This document shows, one piece after another, positions 10,483-22,932 of a stretch of DNA of 64,000 bases. Numbering within the stretch: the first letter of the stretch is position 1; the number at the start of each line of letters is the position of its first letter. A program made the position numbers and the translations under genes. The stretch comes from Caprella mutica (Eukaryota > Arthropoda > Malacostraca > Amphipoda > Caprellidae). A model generated the notes under the pieces. It ran no database searches. It was not told the DNA's origin and was given only the letters and a program-made list of their open reading frames with translations. The stretch spans positions 27,015 to 91,014 of the forward strand of contig CANNZV010002608.1 of the NCBI GenBank assembly GCA_947561585.1. Reading direction: 5' to 3'.

Positions 10483-12060
10483 CATTGTATAGGCAGCACT
10501 TCTTTAGTTCATTAATTTATAGCTTTATTTCTGTTGAGGGAAGATGGGTCTGAAAGGGAAGATTTTTCGCTTCTTTAAGGGGTTGTTGTTCAAGTGGGTT
10601 TGTGTTATTCCTTTTGATGAGGAGGATGATTATTGTTATTTGTAGAAGGTAGAACCTGTTTTTCGAGGTTGTTGGATCCCCACGCCCTTAGGTGATCATG
10701 TATGGCAAATTTGCCATCATGAAGGGTAGGGGGACTCTTTATTACCTTCACCTAATTTGAGGCAGTCAGTGCTCATTAAGACGCACAATGCCAGAATTAG
10801 GTAGTTGCGGATGCGATCGGTGTTTGAGAATGCCATTTCTTATCGAAGCCATGGTATTTTTGACATACACCGTCAAAGCTTCGCAACTGCTTAATTCTGA
10901 GCAGTTCATTGTATATTAATGACCTACCTGCATCATATTTGATGAATCTTGTAAATAATTTTGTATTTGTAAATATTTATTTGTATAAATATGTAGGGGT
11001 TTTAAAGGGCGAGTTCACGTAGAAATATATTTTCTCTGGAATGCATATTTGACGGAATAATGATTTCTAAAATAGCAATGATAACTTTTTGAAGTGAGAT
11101 GGATGGCATTTTTGTCAGAGGTAGCTCTTAATTCCCCTGAATATGAATGGCTAGAGTAGCCAGCTAGTTCTTCAAAGCAGACATACGAAGGTTTTTGGCT
11201 CAAAGCTGCTGATGGTCAGTGATACTCTCCCACAAATTAAGGAAGCCGTAGGTCAGCCTCTGCTTGCACATCGGCTAAGACAAACTGGTGTAAAACCCAG
11301 TTTCTCTTAGTTTGCGAGGATCGCCAGTATAAAACCTGGCGTTGTCTAAGCAGTGTGTGAGCGAGGAGGGATGCCAGATACTTCCATCGGCTTTTGTCGA
11401 TGGAGGAGACTGGTCCCACCCCCGAGCAGTAGCTTGTTTGGGTCTTCATCGTTGGTGGCCCCAGCGTTGTCGACCCTATACACTCGTTACTTAGTAGGGC
11501 TGTAGGACTCTCAGCTTGCTGTTAGTCTGACGTGGGCCGAGAACTGGAATATCCGATCATGGGTAACTTGGAATCAGTCTTCTCTAGGGGCTAATTCCAA
11601 GGTAATCCTGGTTCAATGTTTTCCAAGTTCTCGGAGCGGGTACCTGGATAGGAGTATGCTCACGAATTCAGCAGCTTTGAGCTAAAAACCTTTGTATGTC
11701 CCACTGTAAGGGAAGCACATTGACTACTCTTTCTGTAGAGTGTTCTGGGGAATTGGGAGTATGTATACATGCTAGACTGAACATTAGCCATTTTACTCCT
11801 ATCAATCTCAGTTCAACTTTTGTTTGACTGTTTTGTGGATAGGTAAAAGTTATCATTGCTATTTTTGATTTTGTTACTCTGATACCAATGTATGTATTCT
11901 CGAGAAATTGTATTCCAGTACGTGACTCCCCTATAAAACCTCCCACTCCAAAAGGGAGCACCTTGCCGAGGTGGAGTGGCTTGCGTAGCTCAATGATACG
12001 AAAGTCTTCACCAGCTCACTTTAAATCATGCTGGGAAGACTCTCGTTGAGAGCTCAGACT
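10483..12060. other. unclassified block of moderate GC, no credible gene
   Basis: Base composition is more balanced than in the flanks and there are no tandem arrays. The longest open frames are under 100 codons and look random. A local hairpin lies near 10699-10725 (GGCAAATTTGCC). I see no domain. It could be an untranslated part of a retroelement, but nothing here proves that. Confidence 0.4.
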
Positions 12061-12104
12061 AAGTCTCCCTGTGTCTATGTAAAATGTTCTAAACTAATTA
12101 ATTA

Positions 12105-12440
12105 ATTTATATAGTAAGGCCCCGGTAGGGGTTTAGCGTCTGCTTTGTCAAAAGAAAATTAAATACAAGGGACTGGAAGAAGCAGCCAGGAAAGAAAGTG
12201 GCTCCATGAACAAAGTCACTTATCACCGTCAGTGACAAAGTTCATGGATCCAGAAAAGAAGTTAAACTGTGAATGCAGTCACTTACCATGGAATGTGACG
12301 AAAAAGAACACAAGCACCGGTAAACACGGTAAAATGAGAAAATAAAAACCTAATCCAAATTACAACAGTTCAGGGCCTAAAGGACTCCTTCCATTCACCA
12401 CAGACAGCTTCAGGATAGAGCTCCTGGGGGCGATAAATAC
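12105..12440. repeat. dispersed repeat, mate at 17450-17740
   Basis: Shared landmarks in the same order at both sites include GGTTTAGCGTCTGC / AGTTTAACGTCTGC, GTGGCTCCATGAACA, CATTCACCACAGACAGCTTC and AGGATAGAGC-CCTGG. The two copies differ by small indels and substitutions. There is no open frame; identity unknown. Confidence 0.75.
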
Positions 12441-12729
12441 TTAATAATGACCGATCTGCTATTGTTGAATTTAAAGTACAGCTGATGCATCACTTATTAT
12501 ACACACTATTTACTGTATAGTTGAAGCAAATGTAATTAAAGCTTAATTATCAAATAAATGTTGATTTACTGGTTTGATTTATTTACATCTTTTAGAATAG
12601 AATTGAAAGTAGAGTTCTAAACTCTCAAGTTAATTGGTTTATTATTTTATCAGAGTGAGTAAAGGCATATAAGAGAAATAATAGTTTGTATATCTGAAGA
12701 GATGGATGTCCTCATATAAATTGCAAGAA

Positions 12730-12856
12730 GGGTAAGTTCTAAGTTATCGTACGATTCCATATTCTCGATCATAAGTAAAAGGTATATAAATATTAATTAA
12801 ATATTAACTTTTTCCTTAGATGAACTAAATTATCCAATAACTCTTAAATTACCCTA
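12730..12856. mobile_element. short MITE of the GTTATCGAACAG family
   Basis: The left end GGTAAGTTCTAAGTTATCG and the right end (reverse complement GGGTAATTTAAGAGTTATTG) are imperfect inverted repeats around an AT-rich centre. It lies directly left of a CAGGGTG mariner-like end at 12859. Confidence 0.5.
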
Positions 12857-13286
12857 TACAGGGTGACCCTCAAAACAGTTAACACAACTTTAAATTCGTA
12901 TATTTCAACAAATACTAAGGGTATAGTTTCTATTTTTCTGTTAATCCGTTCCTCCTAACAGAAAAAATTATATTTAATAAAAGGATTTGCTGAACAAAAT
13001 TGATTTTGTTTTCAGATCGCACTGTCCTCTTACGGTCTGAACGACCCTTGTTAAAATTTAAACCTGTGCTTTCCTTTTTGTACTTAATCACATTTCTCCA
13101 TATTGTCAATATTTTATAAAAGGAATAGTTATATAAATACTCTTAAAACCTGGAAAGAAAACTGTTTTATTAATGAGGATGTTGTCTAGTAAAGATACTT
13201 TTACAACTAATTTTACAAATCAGCCTGCTAAACTTTGAAGTATGGTCTTTACTTTGGGATCTATATGTTCACTTGCGTTGGAAGTG

Positions 13287-13499
13287 TTAAGTTTCGTTTT
13301 GCATGCAGTGACTATTGCGATCATCGCTCAGTGACCATCGCCCAGCAACTATTGCTGAGCACTACTTCAATGCTATTCCTATAGAGCTGTTTTGCAATGA
13401 GAGATTATCGCTAAACACTGGATCAATGCATTCCTATTGCTGGGCGATCATTGCTGTGCGATGATCGCAATAATCGCAGCATGCAAAACGTACCTTTAA
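13287..13499. mobile_element. MITE with TTAA flanks and 48-bp inverted ends
   Basis: Left CGTTTTGCATGCAGTGACTA (from 13295) and right (reverse complement CGTTTTGCATGCTGCGATTA, ending 13490) match over about 48 bases with few mismatches. Both sides are bordered by TTAA (13287-13290 and 13496-13499), the target duplication typical of piggyBac-type elements. The interior repeats GCGATCATCGC-like motifs. Non-coding. Confidence 0.65.
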
Positions 13500-13950
13500 G
13501 GCCACATTTATCACTCATTAATGAAATAGTTATTATATTCACAAAAATAAAATGAATAAAGCTCCATGAAAATTTAACTGTGGATGGAAAAAGTTTCAAT
13601 TAACAAAATGATACTTGATAGAAACTGTACCTACAGTAGTTGTTGAAATATACGAATTTCAATTTGAGTTGATTTTTTCGAGAGTAAAGTAATTTCGGAT
13701 CTTTCCCATTTGACTACCCTCACCAAATTGAAATTAAATTATTCTATACATGTATTTTTGTCCATAGAATCCGAAAATCATAACCATTTTTTGTATAAAC
13801 TAATACTTTTTGAGATATGAGGGTTTAAAGTTATTTATTTCCTATGTATTACTGAAGGATTAAGAAATCTGAAAAAATCGTGTTTTCATTGAAATTACTC
13901 AAATATCATAGATTTTTTACATGAAACTGTGATGTAATTTGTTGTGTCCG

Positions 13951-14155
13951 CTAGTTTGTTGTACTGCACACTTCATGATTGATTAATGACCTGGCAGGAC
14001 ACTGTTGAAATACATATATCTAATATTTCCAGTTTCCGTGATATTTTCAATTTATTACTTCAATGCTGATATATGTGTAATGGGGGACCTGCCGAACCTC
14101 ATACCCACTTGCCAGACATTATTCAATAAATGAAGTGTGCAGTACAACAAACTAG
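13951..14155. mobile_element. 205-bp MITE with CTAGTTTGTTGTACTGCAC ends
   Basis: CTAGTTTGTTGTACTGCACA and the next six bases are repeated inverted at about 14130-14155. A related end (GTAGTTTGTTGTACTGCACA) occurs at about 18797 inside another element. Non-coding. Confidence 0.7.
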
Positions 14156-14635
14156 CATATGCAATAAACTACACTAAGGCTATCTTTGACCAAAATTGGC
14201 GTGATTACGAGTTTTTTTTTTCAAAGTTCTCAATCCTTCAGTATTACATAAGGAATAAATTACTTTAAGTGTTTGTTGAAATCATAAATGAAATACCTTT
14301 TATCAAAAGTTTATTCCAAATAATACAATTTTAATATTCAAGCTCAATATATCAAATAAAAGATGGGAGAATTAGAACTCACAGAAAATAATAAATATGA
14401 ATATCATATTCGAAAGGGAGAGGGGAGGGGGGATTATTCTCCTACTGAATTCACAAAGCCGTGGATCGTAAATTCATGAACCACGCAAAATATTCTTCCT
14501 ATTCGTATTAGCATATATTTTTCAATATATAAAATAAGTTGAATGAGTGGCGAGATATAATTTCCTTTATCTACTCTACTCCATAGAAAAGGAATGACAA
14601 AACCGTTCCAGGAATGAGACAATCTTTCCCTTTTA

Positions 14636-15010
14636 GGATGAGTCCCATTGTTGCGTCATTGCGTCACAGTGATGCGTCATCAGTGATGAGTCATTGCGTC
14701 ACAGTAATGCGTCATTGCGTCACAGTAATGAGTCATTGCGTCACAGTAATGCGTCATTGCGTCACAGTAATGAGTCATTGCGTCACAGTAATGCGTCATT
14801 GCGTCACAGTTATGAGTCATTGCGTCACAGTAACCATTGTTGTGACAGTGAGTAACGCGTCATTGCGTCACAGTAACCATTGTTGTGACAGTGAGTAACG
14901 CATCATTGCGTCACAGTAACCATTGTTGTGACAGTGAGTAACGCGTCATTGCGTCACAGTAACCATTGTTGTGACAGTGAGTAACGCATCATTGCGTCAC
15001 AGTAACTACT
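14636..15010. repeat. 21-bp then 43-bp tandem array
   Basis: The left half repeats GCGTCATTGCGTCACAGTAAT (21 bp). The right half repeats a 43-bp unit that adds CCATTGTTGTGACAGTGAGTAAC. GTCACAG and its complement TGTGAC alternate, so each 43-bp unit can fold. The 94-codon plus-strand open frame across it is a period effect. Confidence 0.9.
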
Positions 15011-16018
15011 ATCATCTGTATTTACTTAGTCACTCAGTCTCGTGACTCTTTTGATGCAATTAGGTAGTATTTTGTAAAGTCAATGTTTAGTTTATATCAA
15101 ATATAATTTTCAAACTAATGGAGATAGGTAGGTAGTTTTGTCCCAAAGTTCTAAATATGGGCTTTGAAGTGAAATATATTTGTTATCATATTTTAATACT
15201 CTGCAAAATTGTTCATTCCTAATGAAGTCTCATTTTCTTTTTTAATAGTTTTTAAACATTAAAAGTTTCACCAAAAAAAGATACCTTTTCTAAAATGAAG
15301 CTAAATTTTTCAGGCAAAATTCAATTTTGTATGAAAAGAATAATTTTTCAATAATTCGATTTCGTTGTGAGAAACAATCCTTTTTCCATTGAAAAATCCA
15401 TTCTAATTATTTTCTCAGTGAAATATAAAACTAATTAGTCTTGACTATATTTCTTTTTCTGTAATCTTCTTCACGTAGGTTGATACTTCAATTAGAATTT
15501 TTCTGGTTAAAAACAAATTAAACCTCTTTGTACCTATCATGCCCGAATGACTAAAATTTGTGGTAATTGTTAGGTATAAAAATCTACTACATTCACCTGT
15601 TCTACCTATGTGGTAAATAAATAAAAAGAATGAGTTTCCTCATTGATTCTCAGTGAAAAGAAGATTCTCAGAAAATAAGTAGGTAACGTTTGCCTAAAAC
15701 GCACTATTATAAGTCTCATGTGATTGCAGTACCTACTTTCTTATTAAAACATTTATTTATTGTCACTAATTAATTGAAGAATCTTATTTAACTAAAAATT
15801 CAATTCGCTGCTACAAGTTTTCACATTAAAAATAGAGTTCTTTGAATAATTCTTATATTTTCTACATATTTTTTTTTCTCGATTAGAGCTAGGATGGCCG
15901 TCTCAATTATTGGACCAAAAAACCGGACATTACTATGTATTTATTTTAATAAGCTTTGTACAGACAATAGTCTAACTCGAAACCACAAGGGTCATATATA
16001 AACCCTACATCTTTATAA
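15011..16018. other. unique AT-rich spacer
   Basis: No open frame of note, no array and no recognisable element end. I see nothing annotatable here. Confidence 0.5.
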
Positions 16019-17055
16019 TATATTCTTACAATTCGTCTGCTACTAACTGGGTTCTAGAACCAGTTCTAATATTCTTACAATTCGTCTGCTACTAACTGGG
16101 TTCTAGATCCAGTTCTAATATTCTTACAATTCGTCTGCTACTAACTGGGTTCTAGAACCAGTTCTAATATTCTTACAATTCGTCTGCTACTAACTGGGTT
16201 CTAGAACCAGTTCTAATATTCTTACAATTCGTCTGCTACTAACTGGGTTCTAGAACCAGTTCTAATATTCTTACAATTCGTCTGCTACTAACTGGGTTCT
16301 AGAACCAGTTCTAATACTCTTACAATTCGTCTGCTACTAACTGGGTTCTAGAACCAGTTCTAATATTCTTACAATTCGTCTGCTACTAACTGGGTTCTAG
16401 AACCAGTTCTAATATTCTTACAATTCGTCTGCTACTAACTGGGTTCTAGATCCAGTTCTAATATTCTTACAATTCGTCTGCTACTAACTGGGTTCTAGAA
16501 CCAGTTCTAATATTCTTACAATTCGTCTGCTACTAACTGGGTTCTAGAACCAGTTCTAATATTCTTACAATTCGTCTGCTACTAACTGGGTTCTAGAACC
16601 AGTTCTAATACTCTTACAATTCGTCTGCTACTAACTGGGTTCTAGAACCAGTTCTAATATTCTTACAATTCGTCTGCTACTAACTGGGTTCTAGAACCAG
16701 TTCTAATATTCTTACAATTCGTCTGCTACTAACTGGGTTCTAGAACCAGTTCTAATATTCTTACAATTCGTCTGCTACTAACTGGGTTCTAGAACCAGTT
16801 CTAATATTCTTACAATTCGTCTGCTACTAACTGGGTTCTAGAACCAGTTCTAATATTCTTACAATTCGTCTGCTACTAACTGGGTTCTAGAACCAGTTCT
16901 AATACTCTTACAATTCGTCTGCTACTAACTGGGTTCTAGAACCAGTTCTAATATTCTTACAATTCGTCTGCTACTAACTGGGTTGTAGAACCAGTTCCAA
17001 TATTCTTACAATTCGTCTGCTACTAACTAGGTTCTAGAACCAGGTCCAATATTCT
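16019..17055. repeat. 49-bp satellite with a central palindrome, about 21 copies
   Basis: Each unit contains TTCTTACAATTCGTCTGCTA followed by ACTGGGTTCTAGAACCAGT. The latter is an 18-bp palindrome (ACTGGTTCTAGAACCAGT) with one bulged G. Units are nearly identical. A TACTC variant recurs at 16315, 16609 and 16903, exactly 294 bp (six units) apart, showing higher-order amplification. The last two units are more diverged. Confidence 0.97.
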
Positions 17056-17449
17056 AGGAGTTCTAAACGTGGTATCTTTTACTTATAATTAAAGACAATG
17101 AGAGAAGGTTTGTGAAATCGTAAATATATATTTGTGATCACCGTAGAAGAAAAATATAAATTGCGCGTAGAACATTAAAAATATCACATATCTGATTTAT
17201 AAGATAGGGAAGAGTTACAATTACCAGATGTTAATTAAGTACTAGATGGAAATTTCAATAGGCAATTTAAAATAAGTATACATAGAAATATTTTAATTGT
17301 TAATACTAAAAATATGTATAAATTGAGATTTGAGATGCATTTTTTAAACTTTAATCTATTGGAATTATTTTTCTGATATTTAATGCACATCTGGTAATTT
17401 TACTTTACCCTACCTGACATCAAGAGAAAAATTAATAATTTAAATTTTT
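17056..17449. other. unique AT-rich spacer
   Basis: No gene, array or element end recognised. Confidence 0.45.
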
Positions 17450-17740
17450 ATTAGGAGTTTAACGTCTGCATCGGAACCAAAGGCCATATCGCTGATGTCA
17501 AAAGGAAACTAAATACAAGAGACTAGAAGAAGCAGTCAGAAAGAAAAGTGGCTCCATGAACACAATCATTTACCACCGTCAGTATAAAACCGACAAGCTC
17601 ATGGATGCAGAAAAGCAAAATAACGATACATAATCCAAATTACAACAGTTCGTGGCCCAAGGGAAGCTATACTCCCCTTCTCTTCCATTCACCACAGACA
17701 GCTTCAGGATAGAGCCCCTGGAGGCGAAAAATAAATAAAA
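17450..17740. repeat. dispersed repeat, mate of 12105-12440
   Basis: Same order of landmarks as the copy at 12105-12440 (GTGGCTCCATGAACA, CATTCACCACAGACAGCTTC), with about 45 bp fewer. No coding capacity. Confidence 0.75.
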
Positions 17741-17925
17741 AGAAAGAAGTAATCAGAAACGTTAAAAGAAAAATTAAGCTCATTGTTGCAAAAAAGCTAC
17801 TCTGTCTGTCCCTAATGCCTAATCCTGAAATATTTTCTATACAAGGAAATGTAATTGCGAGACATGACCCACACCTATTTGACTATTTGTGAGTCTGAGG
17901 CGTAATTAGAGCGAGGTACGCATGC

Positions 17926-18110
17926 ACCAAGTTTCAAGTTATTGGTTAATTCTTCATTTTCAGACATATCAGAAAAGGAAATTTAATAATTAATTATTAT
18001 TTAACTTCTATTCTAATAAGTATCATTAATGCCAATTGAAATAAAAATTAAATAACGAATATTATATAGAGATTTTGTATGGAACCGTGCGATAACATGG
18101 AACTTACCCT
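17926..18110. mobile_element. MITE of the GTTATCGAACAG family
   Basis: The left end AAGTTTCAAGTTATTGG pairs with the right end (reverse complement AAGTTCCATGTTATCGCACGG) around an AT-rich palindromic centre closely like that of 4640-4837. The following 18115-18285 is the inverted homologue of about 4440-4638. Confidence 0.6.
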
Positions 18111-18381
18111 AAATGGGATATGTTGAATTTCTGAACCAATTGCATCTAATAACCTTATCTGAATAATATTTTGATGCTTATTATTGTTACCGTGAAATAA
18201 TCACCAAAAATTGTCTCAGTTTTCTATAATTACCACTTTTATTAAAGCGATGTGTAATTAAAGCGAGGCCTGCCTGTACTAACCAACTAGTCAGTAGTTA
18301 GGTATATTAAAATAGATAACTAAGTATTTAGGTTGAATATATAAGTATTTAGGTACCTATACAGCTATACTTATTTGGAAA

Positions 18382-19056
18382 TGGGTGTAGGACATAAGCC
18401 CGCCCTGGTTACGAGCCCCCTTTTTTCCTAATTCTAATATATTAGCTACATAATATATATATATAATATTACTACCTCTATTTTCGTTACCGGCTACATA
18501 GGTTAGTTAGTTACATAGTTGAAAAGGGGTGTACCCCCATCCTTCAGAGTATCAACTGTAGTTCATGAATCAGGTTTTTAAATGTTTCAGTATGGTAGTG
18601 GTAGAGTTGGAGGCGTCACTTGGTGAGCTAACTAAAACGGGGTACGGTCAAGAGCCCCCCCGGTCAAGAGCCCCCCCGGTCATGAGCCCCCCCGGTCACG
18701 AGCCCCCCTCCCTGTTTTTTTAATCCTTATTTACCTAGTTAAACAAATGAAGAACTACTTAGATAGAAATAACTGAGAGTTGCTAATGTAGTTTGTTGTA
18801 CTGCACACTTCATGATTGTTTAATGACCTGACAGGGGGGTTCGATGGGTGCCACGCCCCAGATATACATATATTTTATGTCTAATCAGTAATGAACTACA
18901 AAAGTGTCAATAAGGATTGAATAATATAGGTTTTCTTGACACAAATTTTCTTTGTGTCAAGTAATTTGACACAAAGCTCATGAACGGGGGGGCTCTTGAC
19001 CGGTGGGGCTCATGACCGGGGGGCTCTTGACCGGGGGGGCTTATGACCTACACCCA
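18382..19056. mobile_element. foldback element with C-run / G-run subterminal repeats
   Basis: The left end TGGGTGTAGGACATAAGCCC is repeated inverted at 19037-19056. Inside, four tandem copies of GGTCAAGAGCCCCCCC-type units (about 18655-18716) are mirrored by four inverted copies (about 18985-19049). Alternating words are CAAGAG, CATGAG and CACGAG. The centre includes a MITE end also seen at 13951. Non-coding; classification unknown. Confidence 0.6.
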
Positions 19057-19189
19057 ACTAAAACAGCTAAAGAAAATCATCATATTATTATTCTGCTTGT
19101 TCGTTAGTTCGTACATGTGTTACGCTCAGATAATCAATATCTTAATAACCAAAATTTTCTTGACACAAATTTTCTTTACACAAATTTTG

Positions 19190-19500
19190 GACACATCTAA
19201 AAGTCGAAATACGAAAAATCGAGCGAAACTAAAAAAGCAGGCAAAATGGAAAAGAGAAAATCCGAAAACTGAAATATATGGAAAGACTGAAAAAGATCCG
19301 GAAAATTGAAACTTGAAAACTCAGAAAAAAATATTTCGAAGAGAAACCCGAAAAATACAAAAAACAGAAAAAAAAATTCGGAAAACCAAAATATTATGTA
19401 AATTAAAAATCAGGAAACCGAAAAATTAGGAAACTGAGAAATCCTGGAAAATGAAAATTCGGAAAAAACAGAAAAACGGAAAATCGGAAAAGCAAATTTA
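19190..19500 (+). other. strand-asymmetric purine tract
   Basis: The plus strand is strongly enriched in A and G, with degenerate GGAAAAnCGAAAA-like words and few pyrimidines. The 88-codon frame at 19043-19309 overlaps it and is Lys/Asn-rich with no recognisable domain, so I do not call it a gene. Confidence 0.55.
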
Positions 19501-20700
19501 GCCTCTGCCCGAATGAGGATGAGAATTATTCAAAGCTGTTATTTTTAGTTTCTCTTTGAATTGAGCCATCATATTGTTTGTCATTATATACAAATTTATG
19601 GAGATTACAATTCAAGTTAAAAAATATTCATACTACACACGTCACCACGTGATCAATCTATGTAAAAACCGTGGATTATTCACGGGTACCGCTAGTCTGT
19701 ATAATTATCCTAAACTCTGGAATATCATCATCGTCACGTGGTGATTGATTGCTAGTGAGTATTTAATGTAAATAACTAAATATGTCATGGTGCAACATCA
19801 ACGACTATTTCTCTAGTTCCATAAATTTAGGTACACTTCGATGACGTCATTTTGAGTTCACTCATGGTGCAACTAGTAGTGATTATTAATTACGAATTCG
19901 ACCTGGATAGATATGTTTGAAAAATTTGCAAGTGTAATAAATCATTTCGCTTGTTCCTATTCTGTAAGGTAATTAATTCATTGAAAATATTCTGGCCTTT
20001 TATATTATATTTACTTAGACTGTCTGTTTTACGTTAGTTAGATCAGGATATAATGACTATCTATAAACTGTAGGTATGTCTGTATTCTGAATTAGTTCAA
20101 AGAACTCGTTTTATTTAATACTTTTGAAAATTGTTAACCTTTTTGTTTTGCATTATAATGAAAAATGATCACCAGTAGGTACCTACTGGTTTTTTATTCC
20201 TTGTGATCGGTTGTATGTATCATGAATGAATTAGAGTTCTAATTTGTATATTATTAAATAGGAAACTGTTATTTCTCTCCAAGAATTTATACCAGTTCAC
20301 TGAGTCACTCCAGGACAAGATAATATAAACCTGTAATCTCCTAAAACTGTAAATCATAATATCCAAGAGATATTTTTATGAATTGGACAAACCTAATATG
20401 CCGACTTCATACAGTTTCAGTCAATACAGTGTCACAGCTAAATGATTTTATGTATGTGAGTTTAAAGAGGTGACGTAACTAGGACCTAACATTTATTTAG
20501 TTTGGTAACTAGCTACCTCCTAGTTAATCTAACTAGTTACCTTTTTACATAGATAATTTATTTCCCTTGTGAAGAGATCGATGAATGCAGGTATGGGTTC
20601 GGTGACAGCCTATCAATAAGGTTTTACTTACTTCTAGCCTGCTAGGTAATATTAACTGAATTTCAATGATATGATACCCTAGGTTCCAGGTCCTAAATAA
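19501..20700. other. unique AT-rich spacer
   Basis: No gene recognised. A TGACGTCA 8-mer lies at about 19841. Words like CTAGGTA/TACCTAG are frequent at 20470-20720. Confidence 0.45.
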
Positions 20701-20815
20701 CTAACTAGCTAGGTATGTGGCCTATATGGCCACAGTTTTACGGAGTTAATTATAGAACAAAATAAGTAGTCAGAGAAGAAAATTAATGAAGAGGTTTAAA
20801 AATTGTGAAAAACTT

Positions 20816-20887
20816 AGGTCTCGCCGTGAATCGAACCCGGGTCATCAGATTTAAAGTCTGATGTGTTAGCCACTACACCACGAGGCC
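20816..20887 (-). tRNA. tRNA-Gln-like sequence with anticodon TTA
   Basis: The 72-nt minus-strand sequence folds as a cloverleaf: acceptor GGCCTCG with CGAGACC (one C-A mismatch), D arm GTGT/ACAC, anticodon stem TCAGA/TCTGA around the loop CTTTAAA, and a T arm with one mismatch. The predicted anticodon is TTA, which would read UAA. The A box (TGGTGTAGTGG) is good, the B box has a change at its last base, and TTTTT follows the discriminator by three bases. The flanks match those of the other copies, so it lies inside a dispersed repeat. The two stem mismatches suggest decay. Confidence 0.6.
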
Positions 20888-20925
20888 TTGTTAGAATTTG
20901 GAAATAAACACATATTAGTGTTACT

Positions 20926-21053
20926 TGCTAAAGTGTTAGAGGGACCTTTGCAGTAATGACAAATAACATTTTAAAGTTATTAAAGCTAAGATATAAAGGG
21001 TAGTTCTATACCATTTGGGAAAATATTTCACTGTCACTCTATATAATAACATA
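20926..21053. repeat. 128-bp segment also present at 55753-55882 in direct orientation
   Basis: It runs from TGCTAAAGTG to AACATA. The sequence immediately to its right (21054 onward) matches the window's other copy only in inverted orientation, so this piece is flipped relative to its neighbour. CACATAT is present at both junctions. Confidence 0.7.
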
Positions 21054-21828
21054 GTGAAGAAACTTATTATCAAAAGTCTACGGTAATTCAAACCAGTATT
21101 TAATTTATTTTTCACATCTCAGATGATGAATAGAAATTCTTTCTATTCGAAAGCTTCAAACAAAATGACTGCAACATTAAGTTTAAATAACCTCTTATTA
21201 ATATAGAATTTCTGTTGACAAACAATCAAAAAACTATTTATCAACTGTAAGGAACAGAGAAACAATCATTTTGACTGATTGGTAGCTCTTGCTTTAAATA
21301 ACATAAAATAGAAAGAGAAATATAGAAAGCATAAATATAGAGCAAAATATAGTGAAAAATATGTACATATATTAAGCAGAACATAGAATATTGATAAATC
21401 AATAACAAATAAAAATAGCAGTTTGTTAACCGTAAAATCTACGGTAATTGAGACCAGTTGTTGATTTACTTCTCCATCTTTTTTAATATATTTTTCTCAT
21501 TGACTATATTATAACAATCAACGTGTGAGATGCATTGGCGTTAAATTGTTAATAAGGGTTGAAAACTCTTATTGAAAAATGTTATTATTAAATTATCAGT
21601 CTCAAATTATTATTCACAAGATTTAACTTTTAATGGAAACACATATTCAGACGCATCATCTAACGTACATGGATGAAATGTTCCACTGTCTTTAGTCTTA
21701 ATTGGTTATTGTTTCTGTTTAAAATTGTATGTGGTAACTACACTAATAATTATATTGATTACAAATTAATTCGATAGTGAAAATAATGTATGAATTTTAT
21801 ACTTCCCTTATCATTCTTTGGTTTAATA

Positions 21829-22831
21829 CAGGGTGTCTGCAAAAAAACATTGCCGATTGAAAATGGTTGTAATTTGTAAACTATTATTGCTAGAAGATTG
21901 AAATGGGTTTTATTTGAAAGATAAGAATTCCAAATTTTATTTCATAATAAATTAAGCATTACATGACCACCACCAGACTCAATAAACTTATCAAGAAGAA
22001 AAACGTTATTTTAATCACATTTTGTATAGAGTATTAGCATGGGTTCTCGAAGATATACCATTTAAAACAGTGTCAAATAAATGTGCTACATAACATGTAA
22101 TGATTAAATTAAAAAAGTTTTCTTCATCTATGTCTCAGCAGATAATTTTCTCACTCATTTCTTTTAATCAAAGATAAATAAATTTCTCTACCATGTTACT
22201 GATGTTCCTGTCCTTGTTGTTTTTTCATGGCCTGAATTTCTTTTATTCGAATTATGAGCTTCACCGTGGACATATCACGTGACGTAATATCATTCAATTA
22301 TTATTTTATTTATTTCCATATCTTACCTAAAATCGATAAATTGTAGTGATCACGGATTCAATTTCAAACATCTCCACTAGGATAAGTTTTCTCTATTCCA
22401 CTGTTAATTGTGCATTACGTGGGATAATAAACCGCTAATGAAACTAAAGCTCTATTGATGTGCCTTTATATACTCTTCATGTATGATTGAGTTCAAATTA
22501 AATTAGATTTGAGATTCTCCTCTTTTGAATTAATTCTATTTTTATCTTCTAGCTATAATAGTTTACAAATTACAGCTCTTTAATTTGACTACATTTTTTG
22601 GCTACCCATGCTAATACTCTATGCTGGTACTCTATACAGAATGTGATCAAATAAACGTTTTTTCATCTTGATAAGTTTATTGAGTCTGGTAGTGGCCCTG
22701 TAATGCAAAATTTATTATGAAATGAAACTTAGATTCTTTATCTTTAAAATGAAACCTATTTCAATCTTCTAGCAATAATAGTTAACGAATTACAATATTT
22801 TTAAATCGGGTTTTTCTTTGCGGACACCCTG
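21829..22831. mobile_element. Tc1/mariner-like foldback element, non-autonomous
   Basis: The ends CAGGGTGTCTGCAAAAAAAC and (reverse complement) CAGGGTGTCCGCAAAGAAAA are flanked by TA. Homology between the arms runs inward about 230 bases, to the ATTAGCATGGGT word, so the element can fold back over much of its length. There is no transposase frame. A second copy with a damaged left end lies at about 53999-54971, and fragments occur at about 39380-39474 and 39841-40090. Confidence 0.75.
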
Positions 22832-22932
22832 TATTTATATTTACCGTTTCCATATTCCTCATCTAATTTAGTTTAATTCATGTATTTGGAGTTTTGTAAC
22901 ACTAGTATATGTTTATTTCCATATTCTAACAA

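Larger units (their letters stand above)
12859..14290. mobile_element. decayed foldback element with nested MITEs
   Basis: A Tc1/mariner-type end (TA then CAGGGTGACCC) starts the block. About 45 bases at 12888-12932 (ATTCGTATATTTCAACAA core) recur inverted at about 13617-13662. A second inverted pair lies at about 13810-13875 and 14215-14285 (CTTCAGTATTACATAAGG type). Two MITEs (13287-13499 and 13951-14155) are inserted. No intact right terminus and no transposase frame are visible. Confidence 0.4.

Noticed and set aside
11237..11961. 70- and 97-codon minus-strand frames in the moderate-GC block
   Set aside because: No recognisable domain, no supporting neighbours, and lengths expected by chance.
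19043..19309. 88-codon Lys/Asn-rich frame with hydrophobic N-terminus
   Set aside because: It overlaps the end of a foldback element and a purine tract; composition explains the residues and no family is recognised.
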